A stretch of DNA of 64,000 bases from Prevotella sp. (lineage in GTDB: Bacteria > Bacteroidota > Bacteroidia > Bacteroidales > Bacteroidaceae). The notes beneath the pieces are model-generated. The model ran no database searches. It saw nothing but the letters and a program-made list of their open reading frames with translations, and was not told where the DNA came from. The stretch spans positions 1-64,000 of the forward strand of contig JAILHK010000047.1 of NCBI GenBank assembly GCA_024695815.1. Direction: 5' to 3'. Within the stretch, counting starts at the first letter, position 1. Every line of letters begins with the position of its first letter. A program made the position numbers and the translations under genes. Below, piece after piece: positions 9,111-18,895 of the stretch.

Positions 9111-12100
9111 TTACTTCACAACAACTTTTTGGCCATTCTTGATGTAAACACCCTTGGTGGCGTTCTCCACGCGACGGCCTTGCAGATCGTAGTAGTTCTC
9201 GTTGTTCAGTTGCTTGTCAACAGACTTGATGCCTGTCACCTCACCAGCTGTGAGACGAATCAGGAAGCGGCCGTTCAGTGTGCCGGCTTCAGCCTGGAAG
9301 GTATAGCCAGCCTCACCCAGCAGAACCTCTTCGCCTGTCAGCAGGTCAATGATGTAAACCTCAGCATCGGCCTTTGTGTCCAGATTAATGGTGTAGGTAC
9401 CAGCCTTCGTCACCTTCATGCCCAGGGCAACTTCACAATTGTTCAGCGGACGTTCGTTGATGGCGTAGTTCAAACCATCCTCGATGGTGTAGAGCAGTAT
9501 GCCGTTTGCGTTGCCGTCCATGAACTTCGAAGCATCCTTATCCATCTCGTAGCTCAGCAGAGCTCCTTCGTTGATGACGAAGCGCGTCTCGTCACTCTGG
9601 TTCTCGCCCTCGATGCTCAGGTTGAAGATGCTACGCTGAGAGGTCATCTCGCTCTGGCGAGTGCCTGCGAAGTAGCTTACCTCATCCTTGGCCTGTGGTG
9701 TCAGCTGACGGCCTTCACGCAGGAAGGTGATGCTCGCCTGATCAAGAGGACGTTGCATGAAGAATGCCTCGCCGGGAGCCAGGATATAGTTATCGTCAAC
9801 GGGAGAGATCGCCTTGTACCTGTTACCATTCTCCCATACGGTGATAGGAGCTGTGCAGTCGATGGCACGTGTGTCGAAGTAGCAGGGGTAGGGGTTACCG
9901 ATGAAGTTCCAGTTGCGGTTCTGTGGGAACTCGCTCAGGTTCTCCTCCAGATCAACCTCTACGGTGCCCGTGCGGAACATGTTGTTCTTGTTCACGCTTT
10001 GCTGAGCCTGTACGTCGAACTCAATGTCGTAGTTCTCGTTCTGATACTGACTACCGTCTTCCTCGGTAATGGTCTCAGTGGTGTGAGCACCCTGCCAGAT
10101 GTAACCCTTGCCAGCTTCGAGGACGTCGTCGCCAGTCATGTTGTACCAAGTCTCGTCCATCTTTCCGTCGGCACGCTTCTTTACGTCGTAGCCACGAACC
10201 ACGAACTGCGTGTTGTTCACATTCACAATGTCGCTCACCTTCACGTCGAACGGCAGTGCAATGAAATTCCACTCGTCAGCTCTCAGGTGCAGCTTCAGCG
10301 TGTTGTTGTCCGTACGAATCTTACCGTTAGCCATCAGTGTGGCGAAGCGGCTGTAGGTGTCGCTGTTGCTCTCGCGCTTGTAGAAGTAGTCCCAGTACAT
10401 GGAGAACTCCTTGGCAGAAAGCGTTGCATTACCCGTTACGGTAACGGCTGCGTAGCGATAGCGATCCTCAGACCAGTAATTGTCACCACGATCCATCTTG
10501 GTCAGCTCTACGTTGGGCTTGTAGCTGAAGCTTACGGTGTCTGGCCATAACAGACGGTAGGTGTCGCTGATGATGATGTTCTCAGGCATGATGTTCAGTC
10601 CGTAGATATTGGGTGCGAATTTACTCCACCTGTCGGTCTGCTTATAAGATGCCAGTGAGAGTTCAGGTACATAGAGTGAGCACTGTGACTCCTTTCCACC
10701 CATGATGTCATTATCGTTGGCGTATGGAGGAGCAATAGCCTTCACCGTGATGCTAGTTAGGTTGTCGCAATCGCGGAATGGATAGAATACGCTGTTCACA
10801 GAGCTGGGCAGAGTCACTGCCGTCAGACTATCACAGTTACCGAAGGCGTTGCTTTGAATGATGCTCAGTCCTTCGGGCAGTTCTATGTTCTTCAGTCCGC
10901 TGTTATAGAATGCGTCAGAACCAATCTTCTTGATAGTAGAAGGCAGCGTGACGCTCTTCAGTGCGGTACAACCCTCGAAGGTCTCGTTCTGAATCTCAGT
11001 CAGTCCATCACCGAAGATCACCTCCTGCAGTTGTCTATTGCCGTAGAATGCACGGTTGCCTAAATAGGTCAGTGTGCTGGGAAGGGCTACCTTCTTTAGG
11101 TCGCTACTGTAATAAACGGTAATCCAATTGCCATACTCATCGTAGTAGCCGTTACTGCTGTTGCTAGAGTAAAAAGCATAACTTCCTATCGAGGTAACAC
11201 CCTCAGGAATCGTTACTTCCGTGAACTTGTAGCAGTTGTAGAACGCATAATTGTCGATAGACTTCAATGTAGCAGGCAGTGCGACATTCTCCAGGTTATT
11301 ACAATTGTAGAATGCGCGATAACCGATGGTTTCCAGATTAGCAGGGAGTACGACGCTGGTGAGCATGGTACGATCTCTGAATATCTCACGTGGAAGATTC
11401 TTCAAGTTGATACCGTTCATGTCGATTTCCTGCAGGTTGGTCAACTGGTTCTTGATCTTGTCCATATCGGTATCATCCACAGGACCGCTGATGCGCAATC
11501 CCTGAACATCGGTGAAGTTGTTGATGCGTTGCAGAATCTCATCGCCCAGAGTACCTGGGTCGCCGATGGTGATGGTCAGGTAAACCATCTGCAATTGTGC
11601 GATATGCCATGCAATCTGCTCCTGCAGGATAGCGATGTCTTCAGCCTTGTAAGTACCAGCGCCGATGCCAGTCTGTACCTCGGTGATGAAGGTATTGGCT
11701 GCTTGCAACTTGGCGGCATCAATAAATTGGTTGTTCTGGCCCGCTTTGCTGAGGCTTGTTAACGATTTCTCGATTGAAGTATATGACTTTTCAAGATCCA
11801 GAAGGTTAGTTCTGTCAGCCTTCAAAGATTTGATATACGTCTTCATCAAGGCAATGTTGGGAAGTTCTTCTGCTAACAAAGCCTTTGCTTCACTGATCTT
11901 TGTTATCAAAGCAGCCTTTCCATAAACGTTCTCATGCGTGAGTCCTTCGATAGCGGTTTCCGATAGGATTACTTGGTCGTTGAGACGTTCTACAATCTCT
12001 TCGTCTGATGGATTGTCAAAGGTAATTATGAAGTCAGAGAAGTACGCAGTACTACCTACATTAGTGATTGTAACCTTGTCTGCTTCACCAGTCCAATGAG

Positions 12101-15100
12101 CACTTTCCAAGTTACCTTCATTAGCATAACCTTCCATGCTAGTCTCGTAACCGTCAATAATCAATCTGATATCTATGATCGGTATTTCGGAAGTAAATGT
12201 TACAGAGTTTCCTTCGTAGAGTCGCATTTTAGAATAGTCGTTTCTTGGCGTACTATTTCCATTACTATTGAATGTCAGCTTCACATTGTCATATGATAAA
12301 GCGTCATCAATATAGTAATATTTGCTTTCATTAGGAATGTAATAATGATAACGCACAAGCATCATCTTTTCAATGACCATTCCCTTTATTTCATTGAGCG
12401 CAATTATAGCTTCGTTAATACTCTCAGCATCTAATTCGCTATTATATACGGCTGTTGCATCTACTATAGCCTTGTCAAGTTTTGCCAGTCCTCTTTCTGA
12501 TACATTACCAGAATTTGCTAAGGAATCAGCAGATATAATAGCCTTCATTAAAGCAGCCTTTGCATCAAGAGTTTCCTGAATCTGTGTTGATACAATCTCA
12601 GTTTCATCGTAGATTCTTGTCAGTAAGCTAAATAGAGCTTCTCCGTCTTCTTTGTCCGTTTCATTTGCTTCTGTGTTCAAAGACTGGATAGTTTCTTTCT
12701 CTGATGCAGTGATGCCCTTGTCTAAATATTGGTTCAGTTCTTCAAGAGCTGATACGATGGCAGCGCCAATAATGTCGGTGTTGTATTGACGATAAATAAG
12801 ACGGAAATTGTCGAAGATAGCCCAGTTGGCATCGTCAAACTGTCCAGTGAGGTTACCCTTCACACCAACACGCATCACATCGCCATCCTTAGCTACAATA
12901 CCAAAGGTAGATGCTTTGTACATGCCATGTGCAAAAGCTTCAGCAGTCTGGACCATATTGTTAGGATACCAGTTGCCGTCACCTGGTTTATCTGCCCAAT
13001 CTGGATCTGAATAATATGTATCCTCGTCGGTTTCGTTAACCTTTGGAAGCAGACCGCCGGGAGCACCCTCAGAATAAACACACTTCAGAGGAGTTTGTGC
13101 CTGATTCATGTAAACCCATGCGGGAGCAATCTGCTTACCATCTACCCAGATGTCCCAAGAATTGGTAGAAGCATTTTCATGCTGTGGACGACCCAGACGG
13201 AAGAAACTCTGTACCTGGATCTCATAAACGCCCACAGGAGCGCCCTTCACTTCCTGATAGATATCAAACTTCTTGGCATAAGCCTCAGCACAGGTATTAC
13301 CGCCGCTTGATTGAATTGTAGGACTTCCGCTCCAACCATTTGCGCCATTCTCAAAATCTCCATTAACTAAGAAGTAGCTACAGTCGGCACCTTCTGCTAT
13401 GTGTGTCCTTGCTTCTGCTATAGTGGTTTCAAAAGTTTGAATCTTGGCTGTCAATTCTTCATTGCTCAAAGCCATTTGTTCACGCCATACCAGATAATTA
13501 GCCATTAACGATTGCAAATCCGTCTTGAACTGATCTTGGATGTAGATGTCCTTGTTTACGTATTCAGCTTCACTATATTTGGTTTGTAATTGTTCCCAAA
13601 GACTGATATTGGTCAGCAAGGCTTCTTCTGCATTCTTGATGTTTTCTTCAATAGCAAGTGCTTCTTCCTTGGTGGAAGCAGAGACATTTGTTAAAGAATT
13701 GTTGTATGCATCAAGTATGGAGGTTGTACATTCTGCACCTTCATATTTATTCGCATTAGAAACAATATAGTTCGTCCATAGTTGGTAAGCATCTGCACCA
13801 TTACCATAATAGATCAATTTGAAGTTGTCGAATGTGGTCCAATCATTACGAATATTCTTCTCATTCTTTACACCTATTTTAATAAGGCCCCCTTCAGACT
13901 CAAAGGTCAACACATTATTATAATAGCCATTTTCAAAATAGATTCGTGCGCTGGCAGGATCGTTAGGAGCATAATAGACCTTATCTCCATATTCTTCTAT
14001 AGCTTCGTTTGCACGTGCTCCGAATGATGTTTCTCCCGCGAATGACTGCTCGTTAAATATATCCCATGGATTATGTAAAGGTTGAATAGCAGTTTTATTG
14101 CCAGAAGTAGCGTAAAGGTGTGCATTATAGTTTGTGCCATTCTGGGCATCAGCAATCCAACCACGATAGAAACCATTAGCACTCAGCGTGTAAATACCTG
14201 CAGGCATGTTTTCCAAGATTTGATAGGTGTCAAATACTTTGTTGTAGTACTCTGCAACCTCGGCATATTTCTGATTGTCGTTTCCAAATCCAGGTACAGT
14301 TCCTTGCCAACCATAAGTGCTCTGATCGTCAAAATTAGGATTGACAATGTAATTTGTCATGTCAATAGGACTTTCTGTTGATGCTGTGCTCTCGTAATAA
14401 GTACCCATAAGGGCAATTATTTCCGCAGTAGCTTTTTCTATCTCTTTTAGATTATCGCTATAGATAGCATTCTGTTGCTTAGAAATATCAAGATTCTTAT
14501 CTTGCGCCTGATTGATGTAGTTCCGCAATATTTCTTTTGCCTGTTCTACAATCATGTAAGTACGATCTTCAAAGTAATTCCAACCATCGTAGTAGTAGAA
14601 ACGATCACCAGAAAGGTATGTGATATCTGAAGTTTGAGCTCCACTTCCATTGTTGAATAGAATATTTAGTCCGTTCTTGACAGTGAATGTCATGGTCCAA
14701 AATTCATTGTTATATTTACTTTCCTTTTCAGACATCTGAACGCCAGGCCATTCTTCAAAGAAATTATTTCCATTTGAATCCCAAGCCCACATGTATGGGG
14801 CATTGTCACTAATAACGTAAATCGTTATTGTGGGATTTTGCTCCTCAGGATTTGGATCGTCTATTCCGCCAGACTCTGAACCACTGATGCGTATGTACCA
14901 GTTTTTCCCGATTTCATCGCCACCGTCCCATGCTACCATGATAGTAAACACGCGATAAGATGTGTCTTCGATATTAACAACGAAATTTCCATCCTGATCC
15001 GTTGTTATCCATTCTGGAAAACCATCTTGAGAAGCTAATTCCCCATAGCCTACCCAATATGTAGCGTCTTCAGTTACAGGACAGAACTTGAATTTCCATT

Positions 15101-15761
15101 CATCTTCAACATCAGCCTTGCTTAAGTCCACGGTAATCGTGTAGGCCTTATCTGCTTCTATGGCGGAGAAAGATTCTGCTTGGGTGCTCCATTCATTGTG
15201 GCTTCCTGCAAGCATAACACCCTTAATGACTGGGTCGTTAACCTCTATGGTTCCCTCCTGTCCGTTCTGTTCCTCATTCAGGCTCATCTTGCCATTCAGG
15301 GCAACGAGATAGCCACTTGATTGCATCTCAGGCTTGCTCTCTTTGTAATTTATCAGTTTACCATAAGCAATGACTTCATCGCCTACTTTGACTTCGTAAT
15401 CTTTGGTAAGCTTTTCACCGTTGAAACCTTTGATACGATAGAGCGTGAAGGTGTATATCTCACCTGTCTCACTATCTGTTTCAGTTAGTTCAACGGTCAT
15501 GTTTCCGTAAGTGGCGACGTCGGATTCTAGAATATTAGATATGACACCTCTTACCAGATATTCACTTTCTGTTGCTGTTTGACCAGTCTCTTGACAAACT
15601 TGAACAGCCTCCTTTACACTTAGAGCCTTTGCATAAACGTCTCTATAAGTGAAACTCTCTCCTTCGGAACTACCCATTATTGATGTAATTCCCTGTACTC
15701 CTGCCACAACTATCGCTGAGGCCAATAAGAGCACCGTCAAAAATAGATACTTCTTTTTCAT
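9111..15761 (-). CDS. Large multi-domain secreted protein with BspA-like LRR_5 repeats, carbohydrate-binding-like modules and a YDLQGRRV...GVYIKNGQKVVVK C-terminus
   Basis: 2216-aa ORF. Signal peptide MKKKYLFLTVLLLASAIVVAGVQG. LRR_5 repeats (LTSVVLPANLETIGYRAFYNCNNLENVALPATLKSIDNYAFYNC). Starch-binding-like segment ITIYVISDNAPYMWAWDSNGNNFFEEWPG. Confidence 0.85.
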   Translation of the reverse strand: MKKKYLFLTVLLLASAIVVAGVQGITSIMGSSEGESFTYRDVYAKALSVKEAVQVCQETGQTATESEYLVRGVISNILESDVATYGNMTVELTETDSETGEIYTFTLYRIKGFNGEKLTKDYEVKVGDEVIAYGKLINYKESKPEMQSSGYLVALNGKMSLNEEQNGQEGTIEVNDPVIKGVMLAGSHNEWSTQAESFSAIEADKAYTITVDLSKADVEDEWKFKFCPVTEDATYWVGYGELASQDGFPEWITTDQDGNFVVNIEDTSYRVFTIMVAWDGGDEIGKNWYIRISGSESGGIDDPNPEEQNPTITIYVISDNAPYMWAWDSNGNNFFEEWPGVQMSEKESKYNNEFWTMTFTVKNGLNILFNNGSGAQTSDITYLSGDRFYYYDGWNYFEDRTYMIVEQAKEILRNYINQAQDKNLDISKQQNAIYSDNLKEIEKATAEIIALMGTYYESTASTESPIDMTNYIVNPNFDDQSTYGWQGTVPGFGNDNQKYAEVAEYYNKVFDTYQILENMPAGIYTLSANGFYRGWIADAQNGTNYNAHLYATSGNKTAIQPLHNPWDIFNEQSFAGETSFGARANEAIEEYGDKVYYAPNDPASARIYFENGYYNNVLTFESEGGLIKIGVKNEKNIRNDWTTFDNFKLIYYGNGADAYQLWTNYIVSNANKYEGAECTTSILDAYNNSLTNVSASTKEEALAIEENIKNAEEALLTNISLWEQLQTKYSEAEYVNKDIYIQDQFKTDLQSLMANYLVWREQMALSNEELTAKIQTFETTIAEARTHIAEGADCSYFLVNGDFENGANGWSGSPTIQSSGGNTCAEAYAKKFDIYQEVKGAPVGVYEIQVQSFFRLGRPQHENASTNSWDIWVDGKQIAPAWVYMNQAQTPLKCVYSEGAPGGLLPKVNETDEDTYYSDPDWADKPGDGNWYPNNMVQTAEAFAHGMYKASTFGIVAKDGDVMRVGVKGNLTGQFDDANWAIFDNFRLIYRQYNTDIIGAAIVSALEELNQYLDKGITASEKETIQSLNTEANETDKEDGEALFSLLTRIYDETEIVSTQIQETLDAKAALMKAIISADSLANSGNVSERGLAKLDKAIVDATAVYNSELDAESINEAIIALNEIKGMVIEKMMLVRYHYYIPNESKYYYIDDALSYDNVKLTFNSNGNSTPRNDYSKMRLYEGNSVTFTSEIPIIDIRLIIDGYETSMEGYANEGNLESAHWTGEADKVTITNVGSTAYFSDFIITFDNPSDEEIVERLNDQVILSETAIEGLTHENVYGKAALITKISEAKALLAEELPNIALMKTYIKSLKADRTNLLDLEKSYTSIEKSLTSLSKAGQNNQFIDAAKLQAANTFITEVQTGIGAGTYKAEDIAILQEQIAWHIAQLQMVYLTITIGDPGTLGDEILQRINNFTDVQGLRISGPVDDTDMDKIKNQLTNLQEIDMNGINLKNLPREIFRDRTMLTSVVLPANLETIGYRAFYNCNNLENVALPATLKSIDNYAFYNCYKFTEVTIPEGVTSIGSYAFYSSNSSNGYYDEYGNWITVYYSSDLKKVALPSTLTYLGNRAFYGNRQLQEVIFGDGLTEIQNETFEGCTALKSVTLPSTIKKIGSDAFYNSGLKNIELPEGLSIIQSNAFGNCDSLTAVTLPSSVNSVFYPFRDCDNLTSITVKAIAPPYANDNDIMGGKESQCSLYVPELSLASYKQTDRWSKFAPNIYGLNIMPENIIISDTYRLLWPDTVSFSYKPNVELTKMDRGDNYWSEDRYRYAAVTVTGNATLSAKEFSMYWDYFYKRESNSDTYSRFATLMANGKIRTDNNTLKLHLRADEWNFIALPFDVKVSDIVNVNNTQFVVRGYDVKKRADGKMDETWYNMTGDDVLEAGKGYIWQGAHTTETITEEDGSQYQNENYDIEFDVQAQQSVNKNNMFRTGTVEVDLEENLSEFPQNRNWNFIGNPYPCYFDTRAIDCTAPITVWENGNRYKAISPVDDNYILAPGEAFFMQRPLDQASITFLREGRQLTPQAKDEVSYFAGTRQSEMTSQRSIFNLSIEGENQSDETRFVINEGALLSYEMDKDASKFMDGNANGILLYTIEDGLNYAINERPLNNCEVALGMKVTKAGTYTINLDTKADAEVYIIDLLTGEEVLLGEAGYTFQAEAGTLNGRFLIRLTAGEVTGIKSVDKQLNNENYYDLQGRRVENATKGVYIKNGQKVVVK

Positions 15762-16015
15762 AATTCAAGGTTTTTAGTATTAATATATAATCGATTATCT
15801 CTAGATTTTCTCGATGTGGAGGGCTTTTCCCCAAAAAGGCTTATTCTACCCCTCATTAACTAGTAAGTAGGTGTTGGCAAAGATAGGGAATTATTTCCAA
15901 TTGGCAATGGAAAAATTTAATTTTCTTTAGATTTTAGCAAAAATAGTTTAATAAGTGTAAAACGGATAATCAAAAGTATAACTATCATATTGACAATCAG
16001 ACAGTTAATAATCAC

Positions 16016-16054
16016 AAAAAGCTGTACTTTTCGCATGGAAAAGTACAGCTTTTT
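16016..16054 (-). terminator. Probable intrinsic terminator of the PI-PLC-like gene
   Basis: Perfect 17-bp inverted repeat AAAAAGCTGTACTTTTC-gcatg-GAAAAGTACAGCTTTTT just past the stop at 16074. Confidence 0.75.
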
Positions 16055-16073
16055 GGTGTGAAAAGTACTGCTT

Positions 16074-17219
16074 TCAGCGGATGTAAGCTTTCGTTCCTTT
16101 TTCGGAGTCTATTACCAAGCCTTGACGATGCTTTTGAGTCACTTTGCGCCCCTGAAGGTCGTAGCGCAGTGTTCCTGCGCTTCTCTCCTGTTGGGTAAGA
16201 GTGATGCCAGTATTGTCGGCCTTCTTTGCAGGGGTGTAGCGCTGGTTGTTGTTGATGATGGTGTTCACCAGTTCCAGTCCTTTCACGTCGTACGACTTAG
16301 ACCTGTCGGTGCCGGCGAAGTCCATGAAGACGATGCCAGTAGGACCGGCATGTGAGTCATCGGACAGGTAATCAATGATTTTCTGATTGCATTTTGCAGC
16401 ATTATCCCTGATTCCATCGGTAGAAGCCGACTGGGTGTAGCCCGATGCGTGGTTGATGCATATAGCCAGATGGCGCACACCTTGAACCACATTGTTCTTG
16501 GTCGAGAAGTCAAGCAGCTTCACGATGCCGTTCTGCTTCTCGGTCATGTGGTCCATCACCTCGTAGTAGTCTTGTAGATAGAGTGTGCCCGGAAGTCGTT
16601 CGGGTCCCTTGATGGAGCCCGTGACGTAGTCGGCCTGATGGCCCCATCCGGTGATAAAGCCACCAACGGGTGTGCTGCCATAGTTGTCGCGCGAGAGTAC
16701 GAGCACCTTTCCTCGCAGTTCGCCTACGGTGATGTCGCGCTTGTAGTCGGCCAACATGCTGTGCAGATCATCGCTGTTCAGACAGTTGTTCATCATGTCT
16801 GCCCATTGGTCGCTGTTGCTGTCGCCATCAGTTTCGTGGCGCATCACCACGACTACGAACTCCGTGGGGTGATCGGTCACGAACTGGCAGAGTTTCTTAA
16901 GTGTCTCAGGGAACTTGGCACTGGTCTGTAGGATGCCGTGATTAATCACCAACTCTTGTCCTGAGACGCAGGGACGCAGGTCGAAAGCCCTCACGCCGCA
17001 GTTCAGCTGCTCGCTGATATTGAGGTCTTGAGTTAGTCCCATCGACGGGCCGAACATGATACCCAGTCCTGTCCAGCCTTCTCCTGTGGCACAGTCGTGC
17101 GTGCCAGGTATGCTCACTTGCGACAGATAGGTGTTGTCGTCTAGTTGTTCCATCCAGTCTTCCGCCATGCAGACTGCTATGGCCTGCATCATCATTGCAA
17201 TTGCTAAAAATCTCTTCAT
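16074..17219 (-). CDS. Phosphatidylinositol-specific phospholipase C-like protein, secreted
   Basis: DNTYLSQVSIPGTHDCATGEG ... QLNCGVRAFDLRPC, FVVVVMRHE and VLSRDNYG resemble the PI-PLC X domain. C-terminus LRYDLQGRKVTQKHRQGLVIDSEKGTKAYIR. Confidence 0.8.
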   Translation of the reverse strand: MKRFLAIAMMMQAIAVCMAEDWMEQLDDNTYLSQVSIPGTHDCATGEGWTGLGIMFGPSMGLTQDLNISEQLNCGVRAFDLRPCVSGQELVINHGILQTSAKFPETLKKLCQFVTDHPTEFVVVVMRHETDGDSNSDQWADMMNNCLNSDDLHSMLADYKRDITVGELRGKVLVLSRDNYGSTPVGGFITGWGHQADYVTGSIKGPERLPGTLYLQDYYEVMDHMTEKQNGIVKLLDFSTKNNVVQGVRHLAICINHASGYTQSASTDGIRDNAAKCNQKIIDYLSDDSHAGPTGIVFMDFAGTDRSKSYDVKGLELVNTIINNNQRYTPAKKADNTGITLTQQERSAGTLRYDLQGRKVTQKHRQGLVIDSEKGTKAYIR

Positions 17220-17245
17220 GTTGGTCGTTATTGATAAATATGAGG

Positions 17246-17427
17246 AACAAAGGTACGATTAAGCGAGCAAAGAACCAAATTTTTTGAGTTCTTTCGAGCA
17301 AGAGTACCTTCGGGCGACAGCCCAAAGGTAGTGCAAATTGAGAGAAAAACCAAATTTATTTGAGTTTTTCCGAGATGCAGCCTACCTTCGGGCGTCAGCT
17401 AAAAGGTACGAATAAACGAAGAAAGAA
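17246..17427. repeat. Tandem structured intergenic repeat, ~75-78 bp period, two full units and a partial third
   Basis: AAAGGTA anchors at 17248, 17323 and 17401. Hairpins AAAGAAC...GTTCTTT (17269-17294) and GAAAAAC...GTTTTTC (17344-17370) separated by ACCTTCGGGCG(A/T)CAGC. Confidence 0.7.
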
Positions 17428-17457
17428 CCCCGAAAGTCAGCAAGTGTACTTTCGGGG
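17428..17457 (-). terminator. Probable terminator of the cupin gene
   Basis: 10-bp perfect stem CCCCGAAAGT-cagcaagtgt-ACTTTCGGGG followed on the minus strand by TTCTTTCTTC. Confidence 0.6.
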
Positions 17458-17463
17458 CTTAGC

Positions 17464-17943
17464 TTACTCTAATGGTATTTCAGGGTGTTGGACTGCCAGC
17501 GGCAAGTCTTTCTGCGAGAGATAGAACATGTAGAGGATTACGGGCTTGTCGCCACGGTTCTCACCATGATGAATCGTGTTGACCATCTCTACCACAGCCT
17601 CGCCTTCATGCACAACCTTCTCGGTACCGTCCTGTCCAATGATAGTCAGTTCGCCCTGTATCAAGATACCGTAGTTCATCACAGGATGGTGATGCCACCC
17701 CAGCTTTTTGCCAGCGGGGAACACATACTTCACGGCAACCAGCTCCGGACGTCCTTGAAGATAGTCGGGCAGTTCCACACCATCCCAACTCTGACTTGTA
17801 CGTATCAACTCTTCGCTGACCACCTGATTGGCAGTCTCATCAGACGAAACGTTATCGGCTGCTTTTGTCTTTTGACAGGAGGACATGATACCAACGCCGA
17901 ACACAAGGGCAAGGGCCATTGTCCAAAAGAAAATCTTTCTCAT
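17464..17943 (-). CDS. Cupin-domain lipoprotein
   Basis: MRKIFFWTMALALVFGVGIMSSCQK lipobox, then cupin pattern PAGKKLGWHHHPVMNYGILIQGELTIIGQDG ... HEGEAVVEMVNTIHHGENRGDKPVILY. Start moved to the internal Met preceding the signal peptide. Confidence 0.8.
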   Translation of the reverse strand: MRKIFFWTMALALVFGVGIMSSCQKTKAADNVSSDETANQVVSEELIRTSQSWDGVELPDYLQGRPELVAVKYVFPAGKKLGWHHHPVMNYGILIQGELTIIGQDGTEKVVHEGEAVVEMVNTIHHGENRGDKPVILYMFYLSQKDLPLAVQHPEIPLE

Positions 17944-17962
17944 AATGACTGATGTTTTGTAG

Positions 17963-18601
17963 TTAACCAATATACTTCAGAATTAGGTCCACGATCTCCT
18001 CTTCCGTCTTTTCGTCGGCAGAGATGACCAACTGGTAGTTGCGCGTATCATAGCGCGACGTCTTAGTGTATTTATTCACATAGTTCTCACGCATCTTGTC
18101 CACCCGTTCGATGGTCTGGCGAGCCTCCATCTCGGTCATATTCTTCTTGCGCATGACACGTGCCACACGGAACGGCATAGAGGCCTGGATAAGGATGCTC
18201 AGGTGGTTGGGATGTTTGCGAAGCACATGGAAGCCCGTACGTCCGGCTATGACACAAGAGCCACGCAGCGTCAGGTTCTGCAGTATCAACTTCTCCGTCT
18301 TATACACATCATCGGTGGTCAACGAATCAGGTTCATCACCCCGTTGCGGAAGAAAGTAGTTTGAGTTCATGCTCGGTCCCAACTTCAGGATGCGCTCCAC
18401 CTCTGCCCAGAAGGAGTGCTCACGCCCCTTCAGATGTTCAATCTCATCAGCACTGAGGTTGAATTGCTCCTGCAACTCATGAATGAGCGCCTTATCATAG
18501 TAAGGCACGCCCAACTTCTCAGCCAGCAGTCGTCCCACAGTACGTCCGCCACTGCCCAGTTCACGATTAATCGTGATAACAAATTCCTCGTTCTTATTCA
18601 T
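17963..18601 (-). CDS. Cytidylate kinase-like family protein
   Basis: MNKNEEFVITINRELGSGGRTVGRLLAEKLGVPYYDKALIHELQEQFN: P-loop-like start of the family. The ORF-track start (18856) adds an implausible W/G-rich extension. Confidence 0.8.
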   Translation of the reverse strand: MNKNEEFVITINRELGSGGRTVGRLLAEKLGVPYYDKALIHELQEQFNLSADEIEHLKGREHSFWAEVERILKLGPSMNSNYFLPQRGDEPDSLTTDDVYKTEKLILQNLTLRGSCVIAGRTGFHVLRKHPNHLSILIQASMPFRVARVMRKKNMTEMEARQTIERVDKMRENYVNKYTKTSRYDTRNYQLVISADEKTEEEIVDLILKYIG

Positions 18602-18841
18602 ACCTATTAGATTGGTAGTTTTTTCTCTTATTGATATCATCATGTGGTCTTCCCCACAATTCTTGCGGTAAAGATACAAAAAAAATCCGAATCCCCAATC
18701 ACATTTCCCCCACTTTAACACATACTCCCACTCCCACCACCACTCCCAACCACTACTCCCGACGTTTCTCCGTCGGGCAAAAGTCGTCGGGCAAAAGCCA
18801 ACAGCCAAAAACCACCAGCCAAAAACCGCCAAGTATAAAAA

Positions 18842-18875
18842 AAAGAGTACGCGCACACATGTACGCGTACTCTTT
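18842..18875 (-). terminator. Probable terminator of secDF
   Basis: Stem AGAGTACGCG-cacacatgta-CGCGTACTCT flanked by A and T runs, ~20 bp past the secDF stop. Confidence 0.65.
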
Positions 18876-18895
18876 ATATAATATAGAGCGTTAGC

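Noticed and set aside
9081-10550. 489-aa plus-strand ORF opposite the 2216-aa protein
   Set aside because: Shadow ORF antisense to a well-supported CDS. Low-complexity V/L/H-rich translation with no recognisable domain or start context.
18602-18856. N-terminal extension of the cytidylate kinase-like ORF
   Set aside because: W/G-rich translation of a C/A-rich repeat tract. The family-typical start is MNKNEEFVITINRELGSGG at 18601.
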